DNA of 64,000 nucleotides from Acanthacorydalis orientalis (Eukaryota; Arthropoda; Insecta; Megaloptera; Corydalidae). The stretch spans positions 19,415,714 through 19,479,713 of the forward strand of contig CM068317.1 in the NCBI GenBank assembly GCA_034766995.1, read 5' to 3'. The position numbers were made by a program, and so were the translations under genes. Under the pieces are notes generated by a model. That model saw only the letters and a program-made list of their open reading frames with translations, was not told where the DNA came from and did no database searches. Every line of letters begins with the position of its first letter. Within the stretch, counting starts at the first letter, position 1. This document shows, piece by piece, positions 12,152-24,728 of the stretch.

Positions 12152-12152
<1 letters not shown>
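10843..12152 (+). mobile_element. nearly complete mariner, FLJ37770/GVQW3-like lineage
   Basis: This 1,310 bp element has 27 bp terminal inverted repeats at 10843-10869 and 12126-12152 that differ at a single base by eye. They start cgaggttagacaattaagta. TA dinucleotides flank both sides (10841-10842 and 12153-12154), and the right one opens directly into a long (TA)n. It is the best preserved element in the window and markedly richer in G+C than its surroundings. It encodes one transposase interrupted by a few lesions. Part of its 5' leader (10926-11000) also occurs, inverted, inside the LINE at 56727-58224. Confidence 0.93.
11024..12096 (+). pseudogene. mariner DD34D transposase, lightly damaged
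   Basis: The likely original start is the ATG at 11024 (MSRK), but the first ~12 codons are frameshifted. From 11061 one frame gives the paired helix-turn-helix: YGSDALSRSQVLRWHADFKK, then DEARSGRP, LADELNINRETVRKIL and LCAKMVP. A 10 bp tandem duplication of a ggtaccgaat unit near 11380-11400 shifts the frame by one, and a TAA sits at 11464-11466. From 11467 to the stop ending at 12096 the frame is open for 209 codons. It contains GDESWFFQYD (first Asp), LHRDNAPCH (second Asp) and YSPDMSPCDFFLF (third Asp) with 34 residues between the second and third. It ends CIDAGGDYFEG. The catalytic domain is intact by eye, but the gene as a whole is broken. Confidence 0.9.

Positions 12153-12208
<56 letters not shown>
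12153..12208. repeat. (TA)n microsatellite
   Basis: Begins in the right TA target duplication of the mariner ending at 12152. Confidence 0.97.
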
Positions 12209-12209
<1 letters not shown>

Positions 12210-13207
12210 GAGTATACATATACATTACTTATATTCATATATAAGATATATATTATTACATTTTCTTACTAAAGCACTTGTTATAGATAAAATTTCATAG
12301 AAACAAAACGCCACTTGAAATGAATATTCCATGAATTATATCATATTTAAGTATTGTTCGATGAAGGATAAACTCACGTCCTTTGACAAGAATTCCCACT
12401 TGGTAATAGTGAGATAATTTATTCAGAATCAATAGTTAGTAGTTACTGTTTTAAAAAAATCTCATATCTAAACTACTAACTGGTATTATATGTTCAAAAG
12501 AACAATGTCTTTGTTAACAAGTTTGTCACTTATGGAATTAATCTCTTCTATTAAACAGATTAATACTAGACAGTTCTTTTAAAATTTGAATATAATATTA
12601 TTATGCAAGATAGTAACAGTTATAAAAAAAATCAATTACGATTTATAATACTGATATTTTCAAATGTATTATTTTTACTTTTACTTGTTTGCAAAATAGT
12701 TTTTATAAATACATATTTCATATAAAATAATTGTTATATTTAAAAGTAAAAATATTTTAAGTAAAAGCTAGTATGAAAAATAACCATTAACTATATATCA
12801 ATTAACGATATTTATCAATTAACAAAATATTTTTCTAGTTACAAGTTAATAGACCTTTTACTTTTCAGTTTCTCGAATTAGCAGTCTCGGAACGTCTTCG
12901 ATTCGAAAGTAAATTCTTCACCAATTATCGTTTCAATCTTAAAAGAGAATTCATTTTGCGTAATGAATAATAAATATGTTTCAGAGATTGTGTTATTCTA
13001 TTGATTACATCTTTTTTTTAACTCTCGTTTTTATTAAAATATCTTATTATTATAAACACACGTTACATACACACACACACACAAAAGTGTTCGTTCACTT
13101 GGTTCCACTCTTTAAGCAAAACATTGGAATCAATTTCATGAATAAAAAGTTTTTAATGAACTTGCTTATATTTAGAATCATTTGATATCAATGACAATTA
13201 TTTTTTC
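12209..13207. other. AT-rich non-coding stretch
   Basis: No gene or element end recognised; includes a short (CA)n at about 13070-13083. Confidence 0.55.
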
Positions 13208-13290
13208 ATATACCAGAGGGCTCTGCCACTATTCACTACACTCACCGACCCACGAGGAGCTCCTCCCCCGCTCGCTTCGCTCGTATCCCA
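13208..13290 (-). repeat. GC-rich patch related to the GC-ended repeat family
   Basis: An abrupt ~80 bp GC-rich block in AT-rich surroundings. The minus strand reads gatacgagcgaagcgagcgg and ends in ggcagagccctctggt. The gagcg/agcgagc and cagagccctct wording recurs at 52900-52975 and in the termini at 4830, 7690 and 32200. Confidence 0.45.
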
Positions 13291-13308
13291 TATATTCGCT
13301 CAATATCG

Positions 13309-13309
<1 letters not shown>

Positions 13310-13377
<68 letters not shown>
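13310..13377. repeat. (TA)n microsatellite
   Basis: Pure TA run of about 65 bp preceding dispersed repeat B copy 2. Confidence 0.97.
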
Positions 13378-13379
<2 letters not shown>

Positions 13380-13860
13380 AATATGCCTTTATAATCATTC
13401 TCGTAGATATATTTCTATGTAGATTATTTATATGTCGATTATTTATATATATATATATTATTCATATGATAGTCTGTCTATATAAACACTCTCGCAGTTA
13501 TATTGCAACGTAGTTGTTTTATAAAATCGCATATTTCATTGTAGTTGTTATAAGTTTTCTCACATATTCCACGAATTAGGCTTCACATTCATACACAAAC
13601 AATACACAATAAGAAGATAAAGGTTAATTTCGAGGAAACACTCAACCTCGAGGTACGACCAAAGAAATGAAGACACACTACAACATGATTCACACTTTGT
13701 TAAAATTCATGGAAAAAATTGAAGTTGTTATGCTACTCATATCATAATTTTTCGTGAAAGTTTCGTGTAACTTCGGGTGTCATCGTTATTAATAATTTAT
13801 TACAAAATCTCTACACGTTTTTTTAAATTTTTTTGTCCATTTTTGAAATTTTACGGACTA
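13378..13860 (+). repeat. dispersed AT-rich repeat B, copy 2, with internal insertion
   Basis: Aligns with 9158-9390, but about 170 extra bases (roughly 13555-13735, including cctcgaggtacgaccaaaga) separate the cattgtagttgttat block from the cataatttttcgtgaaa block. A partial duplicate of the start of the unit lies at 13378-13412. Either copy 2 gained an insertion or copy 1 lost the segment. Confidence 0.6.
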
Positions 13861-13861
13861 T

Positions 13862-13893
13862 TATATATATATATGTATATATGTATATATATA

Positions 13894-13950
<57 letters not shown>
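13862..13950. repeat. (TA)n microsatellite
   Basis: TA/TG-interrupted tract running straight into the 3' tail of the LINE at 13951. Confidence 0.96.
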
Positions 13951-13953
<3 letters not shown>

Positions 13954-15027
13954 TCATCATCATCAACAGCCCCTGTTAATCCACTGCTGGATAAAGGCCT
14001 CTTCCATGATTTTCCATTTTGTTCGATTCAGTGCCTCTCTTTTCCACAGTTTTCCAAGAAAGTTTTTAATATCCTTATCCCATCTGTTCATTGGTCTCTT
14101 TCTCGGTCTTTTCATATTCCTTGGTTCCCAGTCAATAATTTCTCTTGTCCATCGGTTGTCTTCTCTTCTTGCGATATGTCCTGCCCATTTCCATTTCAGA
14201 CTCTTTACTCTTCTTATTATATCTGTGATTCTTGTTTGTTTTCGTATCCATTCTATTCTCTTTCTATCTCTTCTTGTTATTCCCAACATGCATCGTTCCA
14301 TACTTCGTTGTGTTGTTTGGAGTCTTTGAACTATTTTGGCGTTAAGCACCCATGTTTCGCTGCCGTAGGTAAGGACCGGTAGTATACACTGATCGAATAC
14401 TTTTTTTTTAAACAGAGTGGGATTGTTGATTTAAATATTGAGGCGTTTCGTCCGAAGGAGCTCCATCCCATTTTTATTCTCCTGTTTACTTCTTCAGTGA
14501 ATGATCCATCTCTGTTGATAAGCTGGGCTAGATAGACATATTTCGTAACTTCTTCTATTTCCGTTCCTTTTATTTCAATTTTTTTCGGACAAACAAACGC
14601 ATTGAACAGTACTTTTGTCTTCGTATGATTCATGTTGAGGCCGATTTTTTGACTGGCATCGTTTAGTTCTTCTATTCTCTTTTGCAACTCTTCCGGAGTA
14701 TTTGCGGAAATAACTATATCATCGGCAAACCTGAGATGGCTTAATCTTTCGCCCTTTATTTCGATTCCTTTATCTTCCCAGTCGAGCGATTTGAATACTT
14801 CTTCCAAGGCCGCAGTAAACAATTTAGGAGAAATTGCATCTCCCTGTCTTACACCTTTCTCGATTTTTATCCTTCTTGTTTCTTCATGTAGCTTCACCGA
14901 CATCGTTGCTTTTTTATAGATGTTATTTAGCAGCTCGATATATGTGCCCTCTATGCCCTGGTTCTTCAATGCAGATATTACCGACCAGGTGGTGATGGAG
15001 TCGAAAGCCTTCTCGTAGTCTAATATA

Positions 15028-15029
<2 letters not shown>
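13951..15029 (-). mobile_element. RTE-like non-LTR retrotransposon, 5'-truncated, with (GATGA)n-like tail
   Basis: A minus-strand LINE of about 1.08 kb, bounded on both sides by (TA)n. Its 3' end is a short GAT-repeat tail (tcatcatcatcatcaac on the plus strand at 13951), the kind of microsatellite-like tail RTE elements carry. At the 5' side it stops within reverse transcriptase motif A near 15029. Near-identical 3' sequence at 5651-5816 and a diverged longer copy at 56727-58224 show a family active over time. Confidence 0.88.
13963..15022 (-). pseudogene. reverse transcriptase fragment of RTE-like LINE
   Basis: C-terminal part of an endonuclease-reverse transcriptase polyprotein. Reading down the minus strand: DYEKAFDSI (motif A, first catalytic Asp), GIEGTYIELLNNIYKKATM, GVRQGDAISPKLFTAALEEV (motif B), LRFADDIVIS (motif C, catalytic FADD intact), KIGLNMNHTKTKVLFN and VNRRIKMGWSSFGR. 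A frameshift follows in a nine-A run at 14401-14409. The frame then continues from 14349 through VQRLQTTQRSMERCMLGITR, WKWAGHIARR and [20 protein letters not shown] to the stop near 13963. The endonuclease domain and RT start are missing. The wording matches arthropod RTE-type elements; clade assignment is tentative. Confidence 0.88.
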
Positions 15030-15114
<85 letters not shown>

Positions 15115-15115
15115 C
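15030..15115. repeat. (TA)n microsatellite
   Basis: TA tract at the truncated 5' side of the LINE. Confidence 0.96.
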
Positions 15116-15951
15116 TAGAATTTACTAAAATCTTATTATATGTTAAATATTTGTTCTAAGAAACCTTTGTCCCTTTAAAGAACCTGAATCGATAAAATAT
15201 TTAATTAAAAATATATTCATTTAAAATTTTCATTCTCCCTAAATCGCAAAATATATTTTTAATTAAAAATGTTCAATGATTGATCAATAAAACTATTTTC
15301 TCATCATCAGAAAACTATGGTACAGAAAAATATTTTTCTGTACCTGTTCTCTCTCAAAAGACACACAAGCAATAATTAAAATGATCAATAATTTAATATT
15401 GATTATTGAATTGTTTGATCGTAAAAAATTGTGTAGTCTACGGAAGAGTAAAAAAAATCATTTGTGAAAGTGAATTTAGTCATCATGCAAGAGCTAATAT
15501 ACTTATTCCGTAATTTTTCATTCATATATAATATTTATACGATTAATACTTTTCAGTCTAAAATATAAAACGGAGAAGAAAAAGTGTTATTTCCAAAATT
15601 TGGTTGATATATTAACAAGTCTAACGTTTTAATTAAGTAAGTCAAAAAATGTTTTTTGTGTTTTAGTCTTCCATTGTACAATATTTTTATTATTAATTAA
15701 TAATTTCCATTTCTTTTAATAAAAAATTAGTTACATGTTACAAGTACTGTATGTAATTAGTAAAATTAATACATGTTCAACAACACAATTCAATCCAATT
15801 GATTTATATCTACACGCAATTCATTTTTCCCCACCACTTCCTTAGCCCTCACGTCATGACTAAGACTTTGTCACGTTGAGGCATTACAGGTTTTGTGATG
15901 CATGCAAACGGGTTTATCCTCGCTATAAAAGTTTTTAAAATTGAAAAAAAT

Positions 15952-16022
15952 ATACGAATCTGAGTTACTATTATAACTTTTTGAGGTGATCAAAAAATTA
16001 TAATAATAACTCAATTTCGTAT
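15952..16022. repeat. 33 bp imperfect inverted repeat (hairpin)
   Basis: Arms 15952-15984 and 15990-16022 pair at 29 of 33 positions around a 5-base loop (ggtga). Two of the mismatches would allow G-U pairs on one strand. It may be a tiny fold-back element. Confidence 0.75.
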
Positions 16023-16100
16023 TTTAAAATATTTGTAAATAATGCATTGACAACGTGTAACTTCTTGTTTTTGATTAAAAACTTTATTTTTAATATTAAC

Positions 16101-16135
16101 ACAAAGTGAATATTAAAAATTAATATTCACTTTGT
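16101..16135. repeat. perfect 15 bp inverted repeat
   Basis: acaaagtgaatatta (16101-16115) and its exact reverse complement (16121-16135) flank the loop aaaat. Confidence 0.9.
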
Positions 16136-16703
16136 CATTTTGAAAAAAAACTGATTGTGAGATTAGAGTTTATTTTTTACATAGATAAATAAACTTAAAC
16201 CTTAAAGGCATCTTATTATACATCATTTTAATCATATGAGTTCTCAATCGATTAAAAATTGTTATATCAGTTCTGCTTCAATTGTCAGATCGTGGTATAG
16301 CTAAAGGCATTAAACGTCGAGACGAGAGAATGTACAGAACTTCCTGAATGTATCGATCAGACAAGGTAAACAGGGTTCAATGTATTATTACACGATGATA
16401 ATTGTCTCAAATGAGATAATAAGTAAACTTAGTACACAAAATCACCGTATAAAAGTGAACGACAATAATTTTTATAAAATATATAAAATTATTTTTTATA
16501 TTTGTTTCAAAAATATCATTTACTAATATAAATATGTATTGATGTCAATGAAATTATCTCCAGAATATGAAATAATGACCTTTTAAAATAAATTATAATA
16601 AAGCTATTAAATAAATTTTAACTATGTTTTTTTATTCTTTGCCTTGTAAGCCACTTTTTACAAATCGCTTTAACCAATTTTTGTTCAACATAAAAATCAA
16701 GTA

Positions 16704-17868
16704 CAGTAGACTGTCGCTAGACGAACGCCCGTAGTTGATTCAAGACTAACAGTAGTTTCTTAAAACGGTCGTTGCTGGTCTTTAGAGGAAAAATCACCCT
16801 CCATGAAGATTTCTGGTAATTCACTACTAGAATAGGAATCAATTCTAGTCTTTTTTGTGGTAGTGATACTAGATTGGGAGGAAGTTGAGGCTTTGGTGAA
16901 AAATCTATCTAGAGTGGACTGCCTCTGTGTATTTATTTTCAATTCGTAAGAGTAGGTAAACACATTGTCCTCAAACTGTCACATATGCATTTCAGTCTTT
17001 TCCACTTTCGGATAGAATTGTATTTTACTTTTAACAGTTTCAAAAGCACTTAACAAGATTTCTTAATTCGTCATTATGCATAACGTTCAGGTCTTTTTCA
17101 ACTTCCTCTTCTCCACTGTCTTTCTTCTTCTTAATCATCTTTTTCAATTGTTGAAGTTCCTCTGCTGTCGGCTTTTGCTAATGACCTTCAAGTGGGCATT
17201 AAACAGTATCCGTATCCACCTCCAGATCCATGAACTCACCCAGGATGACAATTTTCTGTTCAATCTCACCTACACTATTAGAAAAACTATCAAAATCACG
17301 ATCATGCACTATATCAGGCCATGATGGCCCGCAGGAGGTATTTAGTGTACATACAGTGATTTCGCTCCATGCATTCATAATCAATTTCACAACATGGAGG
17401 ATGTTATAATGCTTTTTACTAAACTCTATAAGGGCCATTTCATTGTTTTAAGTAGCATCGAAACATGCCCTAAACATTCTCTTTCTATAAAGTTCCTTCA
17501 AGCTAAAAAGTATCTGCTGTTCCATGGGCTGATACAAAGGTGTGGTCTGAGGTGGTAAGAACTTAATCTTTATGAAGTCATACTAAAACATCAGATTTAA
17601 GGTTCAGTTGAGGTCATCTAGACACATGGTCACGGTGTAGAAGAGCCTTGGGAGGAAGAAATTTTTATTAAGATAGCAAAAGTAGTAATAACAAAAAAGC
17701 ACAACACACACACGCACTGTGAAAGACAAAACGTGACTGAGTTCCCCACTAGCTGTAGTGCAGTTAGTCACGGTCGTTTTTCACGAGGTATGATCCTCTA
17801 GTGGTGAACAAAGCGTTCTTCCTGAAGACCGGTCATTGTGCTATCAGTCGTTCGGCGAGAGTCTACTA
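16704..17868 (-). mobile_element. pogo/Tigger-like element, internally deleted
   Basis: The 3' end at 16704 reads cagtagactgtcgctagacg, a Tigger-type terminus, preceded by TA (16702-16703). The opposite end near 17868, read on the minus strand, gives agtagactctcgccgaacga, matching it, and TA follows. The element is only ~1.17 kb, so the 5' half of a normal Tigger transposase is missing. Between about 17650 and 17868 I see only a non-coding leader. Confidence 0.75.
16760..17640 (-). pseudogene. Tigger/jerky-like transposase, C-terminal half
   Basis: Minus-strand readings in order: LDDLN, KIKFLPPQTTPLYQPMEQQ (the conserved FLPPNTTxxxQPMDQG block after the second catalytic residue), ILFSLKELYRKRMFR, then FSKKHYNILHVVKLIMNAW and WPDIVHDRDF. 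Near the end comes RQSTLDRFFTK, a tail typical of pogo/Tigger proteins. Stops and frameshifts separate these blocks. The CENP-B-type DNA-binding domain and first Asp are absent. Assignment rests on motif wording known from the family. Confidence 0.75.
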
Positions 17869-18742
17869 TATTTATTATTGTTTTTTTTTATTTATTTGAA
17901 CATTTTAAAATACAGACTTTATTTCTTATTTGTGTTAGATATGAGCTTAACGAAGAGAAAAAAATAGAATACAAATTTTATAAAATTGAAGGTAAATAGT
18001 ACCGTGTCAAATTAAATCTTATTTTATGAACAGATTTTTTTACTGAATTACCAGACATATACTCTATGACCGTGATTTTAACCAAGATGTCAAAGAGGTT
18101 AGACAATAAAAATTTGGTCGTATTATTATCTTATTTTGTGAAAAGGAAGAGAGAAAAAACTCGTTTTGGATTTATACAATAAATAAGAATGACATATTAC
18201 TAGTTCTGTGAAGGAATAGATGTAGAAAGTAAATGTCTAGAATAATCGTTGATAGTTTCTTTTACCTTCTAGTAATAGTTGCGAAGAAGATAAATATAAA
18301 TAATTCAGATAAGTACAAAGCACGCACGAAAGGAAAGAGTATTTCTTCAGCAGATACGCTTTAAACTAAATTGTACATGAGTGCATAGTTTTGTCTGTAC
18401 ACATAATGACGTGGCGAAGTTTGTCTTTTAATTTTTGTCTAATCAACCTGAATATATGACTAATTGTATCAAATCAATGTAAATATAATGCAAGCATATG
18501 CCAAGTGTTTCAATCTACCTTCGTTTTGACTCGAGAAGTCTAAGAATTTCGAAAATGGCATGCTATTCCATAGCATAAGGTGATGAGAGCGCGCGATAAA
18601 TTAGAGCACGGATTTATCAGGTTCATGGATAAAAACGATAAGAGATTTGATCAAAATGTCCTTGGAATAGCGTCATAAAATTTTGTTTATAAATATTTTA
18701 AATAAAATTTTTTTCATAGTTCCCTACAGTAACTACATACCG
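17869..18742. other. AT-rich non-coding stretch
   Basis: No feature recognised. Confidence 0.5.
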
Positions 18743-18990
18743 CTACCAACGCTTGTAACGTTTCTTGTAAACACTTGTAGGAATCGCTCTTAGATCAATG
18801 TCATCATTTTTCTTTATGTTTTCAGTCAACTTAAAACGGCATTCTTTTAACGAACTCTTTAGTATTGGAAGCAAAAAGAAGTAACACGTGGTCAAGTCTG
18901 GTGGATATGGTAAACTGAAAATGATGTTTACTCTGTTGTTCGTCAAGAACTTCTGAATCAGAAGGGAAGAAATAGATAGTAGGTTATCGT
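18743..18990 (-). pseudogene. mariner transposase C-terminal fragment
   Basis: The minus-strand frame reads LTNNRVNIIFSLPYPPDL, then TTCYFFLLPILKSSLKECRF, then NIKKNDDIDLRAIPTSVYKK. This corresponds to the PPYSPDLxPxDFFLFPxLKxxLKG block at the third catalytic residue of mariner; the Asp is replaced by Cys/Tyr here. No terminal repeats identified and flanks are not alignable by eye. Confidence 0.65.
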
Positions 18991-20433
<1,443 letters not shown>

Positions 20434-20435
20434 TG

Positions 20436-20501
<66 letters not shown>

Positions 20502-20525
20502 TGTGTGAGTATCTATATGTGTGTA

Positions 20526-20568
<43 letters not shown>

Positions 20569-20578
20569 ATGTAATATA
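20434..20578. repeat. (TA)n microsatellite, compound
   Basis: Two TA runs separated by tgtttgtgtgagtatctatatgtgt. Confidence 0.96.
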
Positions 20579-20802
20579 TAAATAAATATAAACACACACT
20601 ATAGCTTTGTTCTAACGAGAACTACGTAACCGTATATATTTCCTCCTTATATTAATGTTTTATGAATATTTATTTAGATTTTATCTTCTTCTATATTTAA
20701 ATTCTAATAAAAGATTATCAATAAACTTATATAGCTTAATACTATAGGTTTTAAATAGTAAATTAAATACAAATTTTAAACATGCGTGCATCGCTTTAAA
20801 CA

Positions 20803-20866
<64 letters not shown>
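20803..20866. repeat. (TA)n microsatellite
   Basis: About 60 bp of pure TA. Confidence 0.97.
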
Positions 20867-20870
<4 letters not shown>

Positions 20871-20899
20871 TACTTTCATTTACAAATACATTTTAAACT

Positions 20900-21524
20900 T
20901 TAACTCTTTGAGTGCCAGTGGAAATGTTCATGCATTTACGAAAAATGTCAGGTCATTTTAAATAAAAATGCATGGTTTTGGAAAAAAGTATTTTGGTCAA
21001 TTTTGAGTTACAGTTAATTAAATTTTTACACAATACTATTAACATATTAGACTTCCTTTATTGCAAATAAAATCAAAAACATATTGAAAGGTTTTACGAA
21101 AAAAAATTAAGTATAAAAGAAATTGATTTTAGGTTTTCACGCTGACACTCTTCGCACTTTCGTGAAGAAAATTTAATCGGCGGATTTTTTTAAGACCATT
21201 AATATTATGGAAATAAAGGTAGAAAAATGGATAAAATAAAAAATTAAATTTAATTTAATAGGTGCAACTTTTCCACAGTTTGAACTGTAATATCGACACT
21301 AAATTCAACAATTTAGTTTAGTCGGCCATTTAGTTACTTTTCGCACACGGCCTTAGAATAAAACAGATATAACACACAAAGGTATGTGTACATTAACTTT
21401 TGACGAAGCAAAGATGCTTTTTTTAAATTATATCACTTAAAAACCCGAGGAAAGATATATCGCCCTTGGCACTTTGTACAAACGTATGGAGTGATATATT
21501 GCTCTTTGGAATTCAAAAGAGTAA
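20900..21524. mobile_element. possible nonautonomous element with ttaactcttt ends
   Basis: The left end reads ttaactctttgagtgcca. The right end, reverse complemented, reads ttactcttttgaattcca. Such TTAA-C-C-TTT termini resemble piggyBac-type ends, but the match is short and no transposase is visible inside. Treat as a candidate only. Confidence 0.3.
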
Positions 21525-21761
21525 TAATCAGAAAGTTTTAATTATAATAACAACAATATAAACACAAATATATACAGTTTTTACCTAAGAATATTCAGGG
21601 CAATCTTCTTATTTGTCTTAGTTGTCTTCTACCTGTTCGAAAAATGAGATTTACTGTTAATTAATTAAAAAATTCTTGGAGAAAATTAAATTAGTTTAAC
21701 ATTTCCATGAAACTAGCCCATTATATCCATGTTTACTGTAATCAAGTTCGACTGTATGTAT

Positions 21762-21840
<79 letters not shown>

Positions 21841-21872
21841 GTATATATATATGTGTATATATCTATATATAT

Positions 21873-21916
<44 letters not shown>
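21762..21916. repeat. (TA)n compound microsatellite
   Basis: TA run with CA at the left and imperfect TATG units at the right. Confidence 0.96.
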
Positions 21917-21918
<2 letters not shown>

Positions 21919-22843
21919 CAGAAATAAATCTCGCTGTTGATTTATTCATTTGCCTAGAATAGTAGCTTTTTTACTTCAATTTAAAATTTTTTCACATGAT
22001 TGATTAATTAAATGACACATCTACTTCAATTCTTTGAAGCTTGTTTGACAAGATGCAAAAGTAACTTACTAACAGTCTTTAAAATGCTGTTTAGTCCCAA
22101 GTTTTATTTACAAATCCATTCATTTTTATGTAACTTAGTTATGCGCTTGGTATATGTAAGGTGTAAGATTTGATCTTGAAATTATACTGATAATGAAGTA
22201 GTTACATTTTCCACTCAAAAATTATCAACAAATTTGATTTAAAGTGTATACAATTTGACAAAGAAAGGAGTGTGTTTACAAAAACTGAAATTATTGAACA
22301 CAAAGAAACATTTTAAAACGGAAAAATAATTTAATTTTTCATAATTATTGTTATTAAAAAATAATCTCAATTCTAATATATAATTCCTATAAACTTGTAA
22401 GCACTGTTCATTTATTATAATTCCTAATCAATAATTCTGTATTATGCAATGGAATTAAAATGAGTACACTTTAGATTTGCTTCAGGCTATTCTAAATCGT
22501 TCTCGGAATTCCAATAACGTAAATATTTTTATTTACATTGTGCGTTGTTTTCCTGTCAAAAGTACAAAGTTTATGTTTTATATGTACGTGTTATATCGAA
22601 TTTTATTTGTATCAAGATTATAATTATTCCATATTAAGACGATTAATGTTTGAATAACTCTTATATATAATATAAAAAAAAATTCTTATAAAACATGATA
22701 ACATAAACTGAATTCACAACAGAAAATATTTTTATTATGGTATCACAACTGTCATTGATTTGATAATGATAAATCTCTTATTTTATCTGTCCTTGAAATT
22801 ACTGTGGTATCTCATATTACTAATGAACGTATTTCCCACTATA

Positions 22844-22845
<2 letters not shown>

Positions 22846-22922
<77 letters not shown>
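22846..22922. repeat. (TA)n microsatellite
   Basis: Uninterrupted TA for about 75 bp. Confidence 0.97.
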
Positions 22923-22925
<3 letters not shown>

Positions 22926-23734
22926 AGAACTTCGCCATATATTTTTCCTTGTTAAAAATATGTAAAAAAATTATATAACTTTTATCCTTATAAATTTTTC
23001 AGTAGTTCTGATTCTTTACCAAAGTACTTACGTAAGTAAATATAAATAAAATGACAAGTAATAGAATAAAAATGTGTCATTACAAATGTAGGACTCAGAT
23101 GCAACCGAGTACAACTGACATTCTGAAAAACGAGCTAAGTGCATAAGCAGAAACTGGATGTATCTAAAAATATTCTATACAAATAAAAATGTGTACATGT
23201 GCTGCTATTTGCTATTTCATTTTTGTTTCCTGTTGAGTAAATTGGTGTAAATAGATAACAGAACATGGATGTAAGTTAGATTATACGGGTAGAAATGCAT
23301 TATACTTAAATCTAATAATTGTGATGTATGTAAAATAAGCGAATTCAAAGCTAATAACGCAAATAAATTTTAGATTCACTTCTAATAGTATTAAATATTC
23401 AAGAAACTCTAATTATAAGTAATAGTTGAAAATGTATACTATAAGCATTATGATTAAACGTAAAAAAATTAAGTTTCTTAAATAAAGAAAATATTTTTAC
23501 TATTGTATTTGACATTAATTGTAACATTATTGATATTATTTGTTGCAACATGCCATACGATTCTTTTCTATATATTGATATACTGCAAAATAACTATAGT
23601 CCTTAATGTGTCCCAATAACAAAGAAAATGTATTTTCTCAAACAGTAATGACGATTCTAATCGTGCTAAGACTTAATAAATCGGACAGATGTTTTTTGTC
23701 AGTAGATTCTGTAGCAATATTATGTATCTATGTC

Positions 23735-23786
<52 letters not shown>

Positions 23787-24130
23787 GAGAGAGAGAGAGA
23801 TTTAAAGATGGATGCATTTTTGGAGTACATATAAACGATTCAATGGGGTTTTATAATAATAAATGAGGAATTTAAATGAGTGATTTCGGCTTTATATTTT
23901 TTTCAAGTGTCTTTCAAACCAATCGATTACATCTACCGAATGATATAATTGTGAGAAAACAGTTGTACGGTCGTATCACACTTATGAGAATAACTATGGG
24001 CGCTCTCGGATTGTCTTACTGCATGTACTGTGATTAATATTACGTTGCATCTTCACCATATGACTGCTTTAATATGTTTAACGTATTTAAAAACATTTAA
24101 TACATCTAGTGTATATATATATATATAATT

Positions 24131-24183
<53 letters not shown>

Positions 24184-24297
24184 GTATATATATATAATTC
24201 ATATATACATACATACATACACTTAGTTACTTATAGCTTAAGTGATTCACTTACTGCGTTGTAACTTCGATGAAACATAAGACTATAACAATTAATA

Positions 24298-24375
24298 TTA
24301 GCGGTAGGAAAACAGTTGCGGTTTTTGTAACGAATTTAAGGGTTATAAATCGCAATTATTTTTCTACCGACCTAA
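24298..24375. mobile_element. 78 bp mariner MITE (MADE1-like architecture)
   Basis: Starts ttagcggtaggaaaacagtt and ends in the near reverse complement (aattatttttctaccgacct, then aa). The two inverted ends, each ~35 bp, almost fill the whole element. TA lies on both sides (24296-24297 and 24376-24377). The ends contain the ttgcggttttt motif seen in the mariners at 1540 and 40872. Size and structure parallel human MADE1, an 80 bp derivative of Hsmar1. Confidence 0.82.

Positions 24376-24728
<353 letters not shown>

Larger units (their letters stand above)
15116..16703. other. AT-rich non-coding stretch with two hairpins
   Basis: No gene recognised. Holds a 33 bp stem at 15952-16022 and a perfect 15 bp stem at 16101-16135, listed separately. 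Confidence 0.6.
21525..24297. other. AT-rich non-coding stretch with several microsatellites
   Basis: No gene or element end recognised. (TA)n at 21762-21916 (compound), 22846-22922 (pure), 23736-23800 (TA then GA) and 24110-24232 (interrupted). Confidence 0.55.

Noticed and set aside
11407..12238. Minus-strand frames across the well-preserved mariner
   Set aside because: Antisense shadows; the plus strand carries the DD34D motifs.
13777..14382. Plus-strand 201-codon frame
   Set aside because: It is the antisense shadow of the LINE reverse transcriptase on the minus strand plus a (TA)n tract.
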